A stretch of DNA of 64,000 nt from Volvox africanus (GCA_030268105.1 BSDZ01000017.1:2770001-2834000); one strand, 5' to 3'. Counted from the stretch's first letter, positions 49,188 through 61,144 are shown. Notes: generated by a model from the letters alone, not told the origin. Translations and numbers: made by a program.

Positions 49188-49489
49188 CATGGCCAGGGGC
49201 TGGGTGCACGGGAGGCAGGAGAGACTTCATAATTTATTGTGCCATGAACGGGCCCCTCACTGTGGCTGCTGCAGCCGGGACGGAATTATCTGCCACAATA
49301 GTTTCCCCGGCCAGAAGCATTAGTTAATAGTTCTGTGGTGTATGTATGTAACATTATGGCATAAGACACAAAATTATGTATGTATACAGTGCTGTGAAGT
49401 GTTGATGAGGGTCCCAACATTCCCTCCTAGAGTTGATGCCAGGGAGCCATCCCAGGGACTCATCAACGACTCACCACCGACCAACGTGT

Positions 49490-49494
49490 TTACA
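49490..49494 (-). terminator. Candidate TGTAA poly(A) signal for DDX20
   Basis: TTACA on the plus strand reads TGTAA on the minus strand, about 150 bases past the DDX20 stop. Tentative. Confidence 0.4.
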
Positions 49495-49642
49495 AGGCTT
49501 GCACACGCGCAACCACAGCAGGCGTGGAAATACCAGACTCGCACAACATCCGATCATGTGCGACAGTTGGCGACAGAAGTCAGTTTAACATCAGCGTTTG
49601 CACCTGTCGCTGCAAACACACATGGCCCCAATGCCCCTCTCC

Positions 49643-52600
49643 TCATGCACCCGCCGGCGCGGTCGCAGTCGCCATGCCTGCGTAATCCTGCATCCACTCA
49701 TCGTACCACTGCTTGTATTGCTCGTACCACGCCGCGTACGCCTCCTGCCACTTATACTGCCGCTGCACGAAATCCCGAAGCATTCGGTTCAGGCACTCGG
49801 CGCAACGATAAGATCGTAACGGTGGATGCACGTCGCCCTCGTACCATGGCTGCGGCTGCTGGTTGTACGGCGAATAGCTGCCATATGAAGCTTGTCCGTA
49901 CCGGCCCTGCGTTCCGCTGCTCAGCACTGTTCCGTAGCAGTGACCGTAGTAGTTGTTGTGGTGTTGGTGATGATGGCCTGGGTGCGGGGCATAGGGATGG
50001 TGGGGCTGTGGTGGCTGCGGAGGTGGTGGTGGACGTACAGACGGGCCGTAGCTCTGCGTTGCGGCTGCCCCGGGGAAGCTGCTAGGCTCCTGGCAACCCC
50101 AACCAGCCGCGCCATATCCTCCGTCGCCACCGTTGTAGCCATAGCCTTGTTGCAATTGCTGCCCCTCGTACTGGGACCATCCATGGCTGCCGTATGCCGC
50201 TGCCGCGTAAGGGTCATAAGAACCGTAATACGGCCATCGCCAAGGTGCAGCACTGTCGCCGGACCCTCCCGCTGTGGTCCCTGCGTGAGGTGTAGCCGTA
50301 GCTGGCCCTACAGGCGCAGGCGGAGGGTGACTTTGCTGCCATCGCTGTCGCGACCCTGCCGCCGGCACCGCCCCCGGTGCTGACACTGGGCTGTTATCCG
50401 CACCCTGTCCAACGGATGGCTGCTCCTGTGCCTGCTCTCGCTGCGGTGGCGGTAGGAGTACCACCAGGTTATCGACAACTTTCGCCGCATCTGGTGAGAA
50501 GTCCTCGTCGCCAAACACCCAGCTCTCATCCTCTAGCTCCCCATCGTTGTCCTCGCCAGCTCCCATTCCTGCCTCACGTCCCTCTCCATCAGCTCGATCC
50601 TCACCTCGCAAACCCGCCACACTCGTGTCCGTGACCTGCCCACCTGCCGCCATCGCTACTGGCCCGCTCGGAGCTATGGCGATACCTGCAGATCCCGGAG
50701 ACTCCAACACTTGCCTCCCGGCAGCGCCACTGCACCATGACACGTCCGGGACGGCACCCGCGGCCCTGCGCGACACCACTTCCCCTCGCAGTGCCCCGAA
50801 GCTAAACTCCGAGCCCACTTCTTCCTCCTCTTCCGCCGATCCCGAAACGGCCTCCTCAGTTGAAACGTCCATGCCGCTATCCGCACTTCCTTGGTTCGGG
50901 GGCCTGCGCTGCCGCTGCAGCGCTGGCGCGCTGGTGTGATCAAAGCTCTCTTTAGCGCCAGCAGTATCGGAACTGGTGCTGTACCCGGCGCCGGTATCCC
51001 TTCGATCGGCGGCAGCAGCAATGCGCGCCTTCGCTGCAATCTGCTGCAGTTGCTGATCCCGCACGCTGCCAGATGAATCACCTGTACTGGTCAGACCCCC
51101 CCTAGCATGTACTGGCACTGCAGCGTCGGCAGCGGCACCCTTAAGGTTGCTGACGTCCGGAGGGTACAGGGCGGAGTCACCTGGCTGAGGCCAACCAGAG
51201 GACCAGCCCCCTTTCCCCCAGGCGCCACTGCCGCCGTGCGCCTGCCCCCACTGTTCATAATACTGGGCCCAAGCGGCGGCGGCCGCAGCATGTTGGCTTT
51301 GGCCGGCTAACGAGCCACCGTAAGTGCCACCCCAAGTGTCATATGCACCGTTCCCTGCTTGATGATCGTATGCAGGACTCGTTTCCTGGTATGGATATGA
51401 TGCACCGTGGGGACCGTAGTGGAAGCCGCTATATGCCGGTGCGTGCATGGGCACTGGGGCACTGCCGCTGTAGTTGTACGACTGGAATGGCCTGCAGCAG
51501 CAAGGGCTGATGGAAGGGTTGCGCCCACCCCTATAGGAACAAATTTGAGCACGTATTCATAAAACATCTCAGTGCGGACAAACTGGATACCGAGAGCCTT
51601 AATCCTGGGTTGCTAGATTGGGTTGCTCATCGGCATTGGGTTGCCCATCGGCATCGGTTGTACTTATTATCAAGCCAGACGGATTACACGATTAGAAATT
51701 TGATTGAAATTTGCCGAAATTTGATTTATATTTAGCTCAGAAAAGCTTAAGAGTTTTGCAGTAAGCGATCTAGCTCTAGCTGAATCCGCTAGAATTCAAG
51801 TGCCTATTTTTAAATTTATGCACATAAAAACACAGAACCTATAAAAAAATACAGAACCTATACAGGCTATATCGGTTTATTAGGCATAAAATAACTTAAT
51901 CCACACCATATTCTGTACCGAGTCGTCTAATAAGTTACAGTTAAATTGCACGCCCTTAATTTTAAAGGCCAAACCACAAATTACCGGAACGAATTTGCTG
52001 GAAGTAGTCCCCTTCCTAATACAAGATTTACTTTCTACCTCCGAAAGCTCTTTGTCATAATCATCATACAAATATAATTAACAGGCATTTATATAAACTG
52101 TAAGATAATTTAAGCGTTCTTAATGCTCCTTCTAGAACTTATAGGGCGTTTTTATATAAACAAAAGGAAATTAATCATAGCAAATTTCTCGCATTTGGGG
52201 AAAATAATATAGAAAAAATGAACGGAAAAACATAAGTTTTCCGTTTCACCACCTATGGGAGCTGGTTTTTACTGTAATATATCGGGAATTCATATTTAAA
52301 ATCAAAGGAATAAATAGTGCAGTATTCCAGATGATAAGCCATAGCCTCGTTTCTTCTGCTCTTTTTGAATTGCCTACGTGCAGTACAGGACGTTTTACGT
52401 TTTTCAGGACGTTTTGCCAACCAGAAAAACTACACATGATTCGATGAGTGATTGTGACGGCTGTGGACATAAGAGCTGAAGACCTAACATCGTGTCCCCA
52501 TTCCATAGCCGCACGACAGATCATGATAAGATCAACAAATCATAAGCTGTCTTGCGGCCATGGAGTGGGGACATGCCAGTAGGCTAAACGGCTGCAGCTG

Positions 52601-55600
52601 CGGTTCGGGCAGCAAGTGGATGTGTTTACACACTGACGGGGAGCGTCCCTTGCGTTGCCTTCAGTCAACAAATCAGCTGACAGACCTCCTCACAACCCAA
52701 GCTCACCTGCTGGCGTTCGCTACAGCGTCCTCAGAAGGCCAGCCGTCATATCCATATCTATAGCCATTGTATCCGTACCAATTATTCCAGTACTCCCTAT
52801 CTCCGTACGAACGCCACTCCGCTTCTTGCGCTCGGTGCTGCTGCTCCCTCTGTCGTTCCGCGGCCTCCTGCTCCTCCACCTTATGCTGCTGCTTTCGTAA
52901 CGCCTTGTCTGCCTTCCTCGCCGCTGCCTGGGCCGCCTGCTCCGCCCTGCGCGCCGCCTCAATCTCTTCTGGCAAGGGCGGCAGATCCAGCAGGTGCTGA
53001 GACGCCAGCGGGTCTGCAAGCTCCCCGTCACGCGCCTCCGATGTCAGCGCAGGTGCTGCATTGCTTTCTTGGGCAACAACAGACGTGGGTCCCTGTTGCT
53101 TCTCCTGTTTCTGCTGCCGTGCCTGCCGCTCCTTCTTCACTAGCTGCTGCAGCGCCTGCCGCTCCCATTCGCTTTCCAGCTCATAACCGTACAGGTCCTC
53201 CGGAATGACCTGCGGCAGTGGCAACAGCAGCTCCGCAGCCCCGCCATGCCCCTTCGCAGACCCAGCTTCTTGGTCTGCGGCTCCGCCAATTTGCCGCTCC
53301 CCCCCGGTACCGCCGCCGTTGGCCTCCGCTGCCGCGGCGGCTGATGCTGCAGAGGCTGTGGCGGCTGCGGACTGCTCATCCACATACGACACCAGCAGAG
53401 CAAATTCAGCCGCTGTCACGAACGAGACACAGACACCGCGACTACCAAAACGGCCAGTGCGACCCACGCGGTGCATATACGTGGCGGCATCGTATGGCAG
53501 GTCAAGATTTATAACCAGGTTGACTCGGTCAAGATCCACTCCACGAGCCATGACGTCCGTGGACACGACCACCTGCAAAACGAGTACTTACAAAAGCTCA
53601 TTTGGGGCCGCGAGAAGCCGTGTGATCGCAAAGCATAGCGAGGGAGCAAGCGGCTTATAGGCGAGTTCATATCGATGCAAAGTCAAGGTTTTTACAAACT
53701 GCAAGCAGCTTTCATGGGCGCCACGGGGAGTGGGGGACAAACAGGCAGTCGAGCAAACCTATCTTTTGCAATAACGGATCAGCGAAGAACGTGTGCTAAC
53801 GAGTCCACACTCTTCACGTGACTGTCGTTGCAAGATTTCCAAACTCTCCATGCATACTGGAGCCAAAAATGTGGCAATGTTGTGCAATTCGTCAAATGGT
53901 TCCGGAGAAACACTCAGAGCGCATTTAGCAGCATCAGCATCAGCATCAGCAGCAGCAGCAGCAGCAGCAGCAGCGTACACAGTCAGAAGGCAATTCAGGC
54001 AAACCTCTTGTGCTGTGTGTGAATGAGAAACAGACAGATCAAGGGCTGTGCAAGTAGCCCTCGTGTGCAGGTGTGTGCAGATGTGCCACACCCACCCTTA
54101 GCTTGAAGCCCCGCACTGCCATCATGGCCTCCATTCGCTCGCTCTGGGCGCGGTCCCCAGAGAGGTAGGCGGCCGGGTAGCCTGCTGCGCTCAGTTGCTC
54201 CGCAAGCCACTCAGCGCGGGGCTTATGGTTGCAGAACACTGCTGCCTGCGGGTGGCAACCGGAACCGGGACTGGGGAAGGTCAGCAGGGCCTCATAGAGC
54301 GTGGTTGGGTGCGCCGCGGATAGGGTAGAGCATGAGGGCCCTTCACAACACCATAACGAGCTCTCGTTAATATCACGTTGAAAAGCATCCCCACAGACTC
54401 ATGCACAAGGCCCCGCCGCCTGCTTGGGCTACAAGGCCCACCTGGTGAAATGAGACGCTACCGAGCAACCTTAGAAGCTGTTGCACCTTGCGTCGGAATA
54501 CAGCCGGCGTGGCAGAGGCCGTCGTGGCTGCTTTGGGCTCAGCCACGCCAGCTGCCACCCTGGCAGTATCCCCTGCGTCACCGCTATCCCCGGACCGTTG
54601 ACTGGACCCCAGCTCGGCCACCTCCGCAGGCACCAGCTCGTAAAACTGCTTGACGCCCAAGAGACTGACGGTTTCGGAGCACATCATGACCCTCTGGGGT
54701 CGCCGCATGAGGGGCTCCAGATCAGCCAGCAGCTCGGGGGTGTAGGTGGCGGAGAACGCAAGCACCTGCAAGGAACACGGTACGTATGGTTACGTTGAGC
54801 CTAACGAGCTCAGGCCCTTGAGAAACGTCACAACTTCATCCCATCGCATCTACAATCAGTAGCGGTTGACAAGACCTAGCCGTGATACGATGAGGGCTGG
54901 CTGGCTGGCTGCCTGGCTGGCGCTGGTTGGTTGGCTGGCTGGCTGGAGAAAGGGTTGCCGCGCACGCTTTTGGGTCAATGTCCAGACCCGACATTTCCGC
55001 ACCTGCTTCCGCTTGGGCAGCTGGTCGTATATCCAGGTGACATCCTCGTAAAAGCTGTCCCCCAGAAGGCTGTCCACCTCATCCAGCACCAGCAGTGTCA
55101 GACTGCTTGTCACCAGCCGCTCCACCTGCAGCAACGCTCCTACACGGCCAGGCGTGCCCACCGCGACGTGGCACAACCTACTCCCCTCATGATGAGGTGT
55201 GGGATTGCGGATGGGTGGTTGCCGGGGTTCGGGAGGGATTAGGCACGTTGCTTGCAATGGTAATTGTTTAGATGGTGCCGGCGCAAGCGGCAAATTCCAG
55301 GTCCAGTCCGGTCCGGTCCGGTCAGATCAGGCCAGGTGGCTCTGCAGGGTGAAGCATCCTGGATCTGAGCCAGCATCGCATCGATGAGACGATACCGCTG
55401 CAAATGCCGGTTGGATGATCTCCTGCATGACATGTCCCCCGACCCTCCTCATCCTGAGATGCATTGCCAAGCCCTACCTGCGCAGCTTTTTCTCATCATC
55501 CAGCATGGGAAGGCCACCTACGAACACCGCTGAAGTCACGGGCGGCGCAGGTAGCTCAGAAGCCAGCGTGCGGATGACCTCCTCGCTTTGGATGGCGATC

Positions 55601-56203
55601 TCGCGAGTGGGTGCCAAGATCAGTGCCTGCGTACAGGTTACGGGATCGCTTTCGAAATAACGTCTGCCGAAAGGCTGATGCAACAGGAGCGCCTCCGCGG
55701 GGTATGGGTCATGATGGAGTGATGCGGCATAATGGGGCCCGGTGTGGTGACCCAGTTCATCGTGCATCTAACTGTCAGCTTGCCCGTGTTCTCGGCCCCG
55801 TTTGCCATGACATGACCTGCGTACTGCTCAGCTCAGGCTTGACGCGCTCCAAGCAGATGACTGCAAAAACGACCGTTTTCCCGGTACCCGACTTGGCCTG
55901 GACAATTAGGTCCGTGCCAATACGTCCGAGAGGGATCGCGGCCTTCTGCACTGGCGACGGCCGCTCGAAGCCCGCTGTGACAAGACTATGGACTAAGGAA
56001 TCTGAGATCATGAGCTCCCGAAAGGAAGCTGCGTCCGAAACCACATCCTCGGTGCGTGCCCGGACGGCAGCTGGCCGATGCGGAAGAGGAGCCGGTTGCG
56101 GCGGCGATCCCGGTCTGCGGTAGCAGCCGTCTTCCTCTTTACTAGTTTCTTCTAGATCTTGTCCGGTTCTACATATGGTGACGCCGGTATCTAGACTCTC
56201 CAT
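49643..56203 (-). CDS. DDX20: DDX20/Gemin3 DEAD-box helicase with giant YG-rich tail
   Basis: Exons 56203-55817, 55626-55478, 55177-55003, 54765-54442, 54245-54096, 53572-52707 and 51491-49643 join in phase to 1299 residues. Helicase motifs: Q motif GFERPSPVQ (about 78-86), Walker A AKSGTGKT (103-110), PTREIA (135), TPGR (187-190), motif II DEVD (211-214) instead of DEAD, SAT (242-244), ARGVD (404-408) and HRVGRTGRFG (429-438). The N-terminal spacing (DLIVQAKSGTGKTVVF) and LLGVKQFYELV identify Gemin3 rather than eIF4A or Dbp5. Gemin3 is a core SMN-complex subunit that helps load Sm rings on snRNAs. The last intron is supported by a perfect AG|GTGAGC donor. The final 616-residue exon is rich in Tyr, Gly, Trp, Gln and Pro and ends with YAAWYEQYKQWYDEWMQDYA, an enlarged version of the YWRAYYRAWQEYY tail of human DDX20. 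Confidence 0.92.
51640..52590. other. AT-rich block inside the last DDX20 intron
   Basis: The 1215-nt intron (51492-52706) contains about 0.9 kb that is far richer in A/T than the adjacent exons, with tracts such as TTTGATTTATATTTAGCTC. It has no convincing open frame and ends with a long hairpin. It may be an inserted non-autonomous element. Confidence 0.55.
52491..52575 (-). repeat. Pre-miRNA-like hairpin in DDX20 intron 6
   Basis: Arms 52491-52526 and 52540-52575 (36 nt each) are complementary at 30 of 36 positions without gaps. The 13-nt loop is TAAGATCAACAAA. Arm 1 contains GTGTCCCCATTCCATAGCCG and arm 2 contains GCGGCCATGGAGTGGGGACA. The size and mismatch pattern fit a miRNA precursor, or the terminal hairpin of a small element. 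Expression cannot be judged from sequence. Confidence 0.75.
53928..53974. repeat. AGC/CAT trinucleotide repeat in DDX20 intron 5
   Basis: A run of AGCAGCATCAGCATCAGC turning into pure (AGC)n lies in the intron 53573-54095. It is a simple microsatellite. Confidence 0.8.
54896..54945. repeat. GGCT tetranucleotide repeat in DDX20 intron 3
   Basis: Imperfect tandem GGCT/GGTT units lie within the intron 54766-55002. Confidence 0.75.
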
Positions 56204-57461
56204 TTTGCGCCCCGTTAAGACGTTAACTTCAAAGGCAGGCAGTTTGGCTAATTATGTGGCCGGCATATAAAAGTACAATTTATACGATTACGGAGTATGA
56301 TGGACAGAAAGGACAGCCAGGTGTCCCAGTAAATTATACCGTATTGTGATTTTGTTATTAATAATGCAGTAGTACAGTAATGTGAATGGCCTGCGTATTC
56401 TTCTGTCCGCCGTTGCTTTGAATATCCACATAATTCATTTAAATTCAATAAATAATATCATGAACGTTTACATTCCACCATCATGCCGGTATATGTCAGT
56501 TAGACGTTAGTGGGTATAATGAGTTCGACTTGGGGTTATGGACTGCTGGGATGAACCCTTGTAGAGCGAACTTAACACCCGTGGTGACGCTGCATCCTTT
56601 TATATGCCCAACGCATACGGTTTACTGGAAAGGCTTACTACTGGAACTAGCTTCATGTCCGCCGAACTTTCGGAGCAACAAGCGTGCAGAGTCATTTGGG
56701 CTCATCAACGAGTCCGAAAGGGCGGATGGGCCACCCATAAGACATTCCAGACAGTTAGATCAATAGCCATCCTAAGAGTCCCGGGAGCAAGAGTTGAATA
56801 CAGCATGGGCTGTAGCAGCTCCGGCAGCAGCAGTAGCCGGGCAATAGTATACGTCAAGGTCAAGCACCTCCTTTGCGCTCCTCGACAACGCAGTCTCACT
56901 CCAAAATGTATCCTTGAGACAGTGTGCAGCCTCATATCAAGTGGCTGCGAAAGTGTTTCTCGTAAAGCAGCCACTCGCTCATTAGTCAGCCTCCTGGCAG
57001 GAAGATGAGCCCTTTCAACCCCGCGCAACTCCAAGATGTAGCCTCTCAACCCATCTACCTCCGAAGGTAACGCAAACATACACACACACGCCCTCATGCC
57101 ACCCCCGTGCCACTTCACTCCTGTCCCGCTCTCATCAGGTGCATTTTGTGAACCCTACTCAGGTCCCACTTCCCCCTTCCACTATCCAGATCAGCCACTT
57201 CCTATTACGCCTCCACTACGGCATTCATTCCGGCTATGTGCCTCTGACTTTCACTTGCGCTCCTCTACTTGCGGCTCGCTTCTAGGCTCACCTGGCTCTG
57301 CTGAAACCGCCCCTCCAAACCCCAACGCTCCAACCCAAGTGGGAAACGGGCGCAAGCTTCCGCAGCGCCAACCCCACCATGCACCAGCGATCTAAGTAAC
57401 GTCCCAACAATCCAGCTAAGCCACAATCCACGCATTTGCAGGAACGATTCTCGCACGTTCC
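56204..57461. other. Intergenic region between AHA1 and DDX20
   Basis: Both neighbours are on the minus strand, so this 1.26 kb holds the AHA1 3' UTR and the DDX20 promoter. A minus-strand frame at 57118-56705 stays open for about 137 codons (includes RRLTNERVAALRETLSQPLD), but an overlapping plus frame is open too. I do not call it a gene. Confidence 0.4.
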
Positions 57462-59755
57462 TCACACGCCGTAGCCGAAAACCTGGCGGATGCGCTGTAG
57501 CACCTGCGAGTGCCAGCCCTTCTCCGTGACATCAACCGTATCCTCGCTTCCGAACTTGTCGTGTGCGGGCAGCTCCGTCTGCTTGACCTTCACCAACGTA
57601 TTGCCATGTTCCGGCTCCGTGATCTCGATCACCACCTGTGCCGGAGCGCAGTTCGGGGGAGGTTTTGGGGGAGGTTTTGGGGGAAGAGAACAAGACACCG
57701 TCGTCTCTTGAGACTTCACGTGAAGCGGTCGACTTTAGCAATGCGTACCAGCCATAGGTCCTATACAGCTAGTCTCTAGGGAAGTGTCGCTAGGGAAGCG
57801 TCCCAAGGGAAGTGTCGTTTCTCCACCCGACGTCTGGAACGGGGTCCACTTCACTTCCGCTCAGTCCCTCTCCCCGGCGCCCTGGCAGCTACCCCCCTAC
57901 CTTGGAGAAGCAGCCCTCCTCCCAAGTGTTGAACCTCCAGCGCATGACGATGCGATTGGGAGGAGACAGCTCGATGAACTCGCCCGTGATGGAGCCGCCA
58001 TACCAGGAGAAGGCACCGCCAGGCGCAGTGGGCTGCACGGTGGCCGGGCTCTGAGAGAACATACGCACGCGGCCTTCCACCTACGGTGCAGAGGAGGTAG
58101 CGGCGTGGTGGGGTCAAGGGAGGGCGAGGAGGTGGTCGCGAGGAAGCCACGCCTGCGGCCCTCGGCCAGCAACGTAGAGACCTCAAGGAACATGCAGGTG
58201 CAGTAATTAACACCGGAGGCATAGGAGGCGACCACCCAGAGAGACTGGGGGTGAAACTGGGCGCCACCGACATGCTGAGCAACCGAAGGCGCGGGGTTAA
58301 TGCCTCCGTACGTGGAGAAAGGAGAGACATCGGCTCACATGTGGCGCTTTTTCTCCTCGCTCTCTCTGTTTCTCAAATATCAACAAAGGCGGCCTCCTCT
58401 ACATTTGCGCCGGCGTTTCGAGCCCCAACCTCACCACCAACATTCCTCAGGCAGATCTGTGGTCCTGTCCGGCCTACTCCCAGCCGCACGACGGCCAACA
58501 TGTTGTTCAGGTCATTTGGCCAAGTCAACTCACGCCCATCAGACACCGTCTATCGTATACTGGACACAAGCAGCAGCACTCACAGTAAAACATTCATATA
58601 TGTCGGAAGGCCGGCAATCGAACTTGGCAGTGATGCTGATAGACCGGCCCGTGCTGCTGCCGCTGCTGGCCTTGGATGCAGCAGCCCGAGAAGCCTTATC
58701 TGCATCGGCGCTGCTGAGCTTCGGCTTGTTCGGCCCCGGCGCCGCCCCCTCTCCTGCCGCTGTGCTCCCGTTTGCGCCGGCCTCTTCACCACTGGCACTG
58801 GCCCCCAAGCTGTTGCCTCCCTCGGCCAGCGCCGGCCCGCCAGCCCGGAGCTCTGCCACGAATTTATGCACGGCTTCCAGCAATGGTTTCTTGCCGCGCG
58901 AGTGTACAGCAGCTTTAAGACGCTCGGCTTCTGAGCTGTTGGTGTCGCAAATGATCCGGATTTCTGGATCCTCATCGTGGTTATCATCTGACGGGATTGG
59001 AGTGAAAGAAACCCGCCATAATTGTCGGATGTTTCACTCCACAGGGGGAGGTATAGCGGTATCTTATAAAATAAACCTGGTTTGGTATCCGGCTGCGCTG
59101 CCTATTTAGACACCCCAAGCTATGTCGCGTTCGCACTTGTTTTCTGGGCACCCTTATGGACAGTGTCCCCAACCTTTTGAGGTCGCTGGCTTATCGTGCT
59201 ATATTTCAAAGCTGCATGCGGCTGAGTCGCTGCTGACCGCAACAATTGACCCCCGTTGACATGAATCCAAGCACCGTACCTCCAATGTGCGGAAGGTGCA
59301 GCTTCCCGGTGGCGGTGCCGACCACCTTCCCATCACCGTCTGTAAGTTCCCCGGTCCATCCCAACCGAACTTCTAGATCATAAGACGGAATTAGTTTATT
59401 TTTCCTTATGTTGAGGAATGCATCGCCGATCATGGACTCCAGAGTAGTCGTACGCACTGCTGCTGGCTGCTGGGTTAGCTGGATGCCCGCTAGTGCCTTG
59501 CTCAAGCGCTCCTTAGCCTGTTAAAGTTTGTTTAAGGATAGGTGTAACAGGGAATAAGAGGAGGACGCACGGGGACTGGGGTAGGGTGCTAATAAGTTCC
59601 CACCGCCAGCACCAAGGCGGCTGGGTTCTGAGCTACAAGGTTCCTACCCATTCCGTGCAGTCGCGCTCGGTCCAGTGCCAATTGTTCACGTTCCGGCCTG
59701 CATCGCCCATATCCTTCACCAACCATCGTGGATCGGCTTCATCGAAGCGAGCCAT
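57462..59755 (-). CDS. AHA1: AHA1 activator of Hsp90 ATPase
   Basis: Exons 59755-59648, 59517-59280, 58987-58584, 58080-57901 and 57635-57462 join in phase to 367 residues (human AHSA1 has 338). N-terminal Aha1_N domain: DPRWLVKDMGDAGRNVNNWH with the family NNWHWTE motif (24-30), then DAFLNIRKNKLIPSYDLEVR and LGWTGEL. A Gly/Ala/Ser-rich linker of about 60 residues follows. The C-terminal AHSA1 domain runs from SISITAKFDCRPSDIYECFT through MFSQSPATVQPTAPGGAFSW, YGGSITGEFIELSPPNRIVM and RWRFNTWEEGCFSK to GWHSQVLQRIRQVFGYGV. The protein binds the Hsp90 middle domain and stimulates ATP hydrolysis in the client-folding cycle, in the cytosol. Domain order and length are normal. The start is the ATG at the conserved N-terminus. 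Confidence 0.95.
57652..57690 (+). repeat. G-rich tandem units in AHA1 intron 4
   Basis: The plus strand repeats GGGGGAGGTTTT about two and a half times just inside the intron, next to the acceptor at 57636. The coding strand is correspondingly C-rich, which would act as a strong polypyrimidine tract. The G-rich strand could fold as a quadruplex. Confidence 0.65.
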
Positions 59756-61144
59756 CTTCCGTAAAACGTCTAATATTGTTGAATATTCAGATTTAAATTT
59801 TTAGTTAGCTAGCTCATTTGTAAGTGGCCGCTAAACAAGTACATGGCTATGAAAGGTTCCAGAAAGCAAGGCAAATAACTGTACTGCAAACCAGAACCAT
59901 CTACCTTTCCTAATGTGAAGTTTCGTTATAAACATGCATTGTTTCATAATAGATGACAATGACATGCATGAAGGATTGGTATCCAGTTCCAACCTGCAAG
60001 GATAACGATCCGACCTTTGATTCTTTGAATCAAATAATTTCCAATGATGTGGACAAACGAAAGATAAGTGGGCAATCAAAAGTGGCTCGCACGGGACACT
60101 GATGTCACGAAGGTTAAAACCTTTATGAGACCCCTGCACGTCTCCGCCAGGCGCCCTCCTCTTTCCTGGTCGACGCACTGAAAACACATATCCAGGAGCC
60201 TGTTATTCCCATAGTGAATCTAACCTCGTGTAACCTACCTGCCTTTGCATTGGTGTGCTTGGCTACGACGGCACTAATACATATGGCAATATCCAGTGCT
60301 TATGCTATGGGGACCCCGCCGCCCTGATGACTGAGGACCCAGGTACTGTTCGCGGAAGCTGACGGGAACGAGGTCATATCAGCAGGGCTCTGTGCAGGTT
60401 TTGACATTATTCCAGAATACGGACTGAATAATTCGCACCTCGAGTAACGCTATTAGCAGCTGCAGTCCAGAAACCCGGGGCGATATGCCGTTTGCCCAAG
60501 CGGCTGAGATTGCAATTCTCCGTCCCTTCCCCAACTGGTATTTGGTCCACTCCGTACACAGTATCACAAGCAAACCTGCCAACACAATCCTGAGACCCAT
60601 CTGTAGTCTCCGTCGAAGTCTTTGTAAGCGCCGAAATGGCTGTCCAAGTCCGCCTACTCCGCTCACAGCCTGCGTCCATCCTCGCGTCAAGTACGGCCCT
60701 GTGCAATACTGAACCAAATCATAGGCGGGACACCGATACACATGCACGAATACATTAACTGCATGCGCCACACATCTACCTCCATTTTCCCAATCGCAAT
60801 AAACCCCGAATCGCAGTGGCAAATTCAGAATGAAGAAGTAAACAACATATGGTCCAACAGTGTGAAGTCAGCGCGCTTCGTTGCGCCTCCCTCTGCAGCC
60901 GCCTGGATGCCGCATTTCGTCATCGTACGTCAGGACAGGCGGACAGTCGCAACGACACCCGATCCGTACGCCAGGCAGGGGGAGGTGCCTGCCTACCTGG
61001 GCCCCCTGTCGGCCTGCCGCACTACCCTCCCCCGGCCTGGCCCCATCATCATAATTGCTCTCCCTTGCTTTCCAGCCTCAGCTTATGAAGCTTCCAGACT
61101 CCCAGCAGCTGCTACCGCCGTCGTCGTGACCACGTACCCGTTTC
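59756..61144. other. Intergenic region between the PQQ-propeller gene and AHA1
   Basis: This 1.4 kb should carry the 3' UTR of the PQQ protein gene and the AHA1 promoter. It is AT-rich near 59760-60000. Open frames such as 60742-61416 (plus) lack any family pattern. Confidence 0.45.

Larger units (their letters stand above)
48931..49642. other. Convergent intergenic region (CCDC137 / DDX20)
   Basis: This segment contains the 3' ends of both genes. A GGAGT pentanucleotide run lies at about 49036-49072. No coding exon was recognised. Confidence 0.5.

Noticed and set aside
49342..50383. Plus-strand frames opposite the DDX20 tail
   Set aside because: They overlap the conserved minus-strand exon and look like codon-bias shadows.
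57462..57719. N-terminal PPKPPPKPPP extension of the AHA1 last exon
   Set aside because: These codons lie upstream of a good acceptor (CACAG at 57636) and come from the G-rich intronic repeat. The family sequence begins right after the acceptor.
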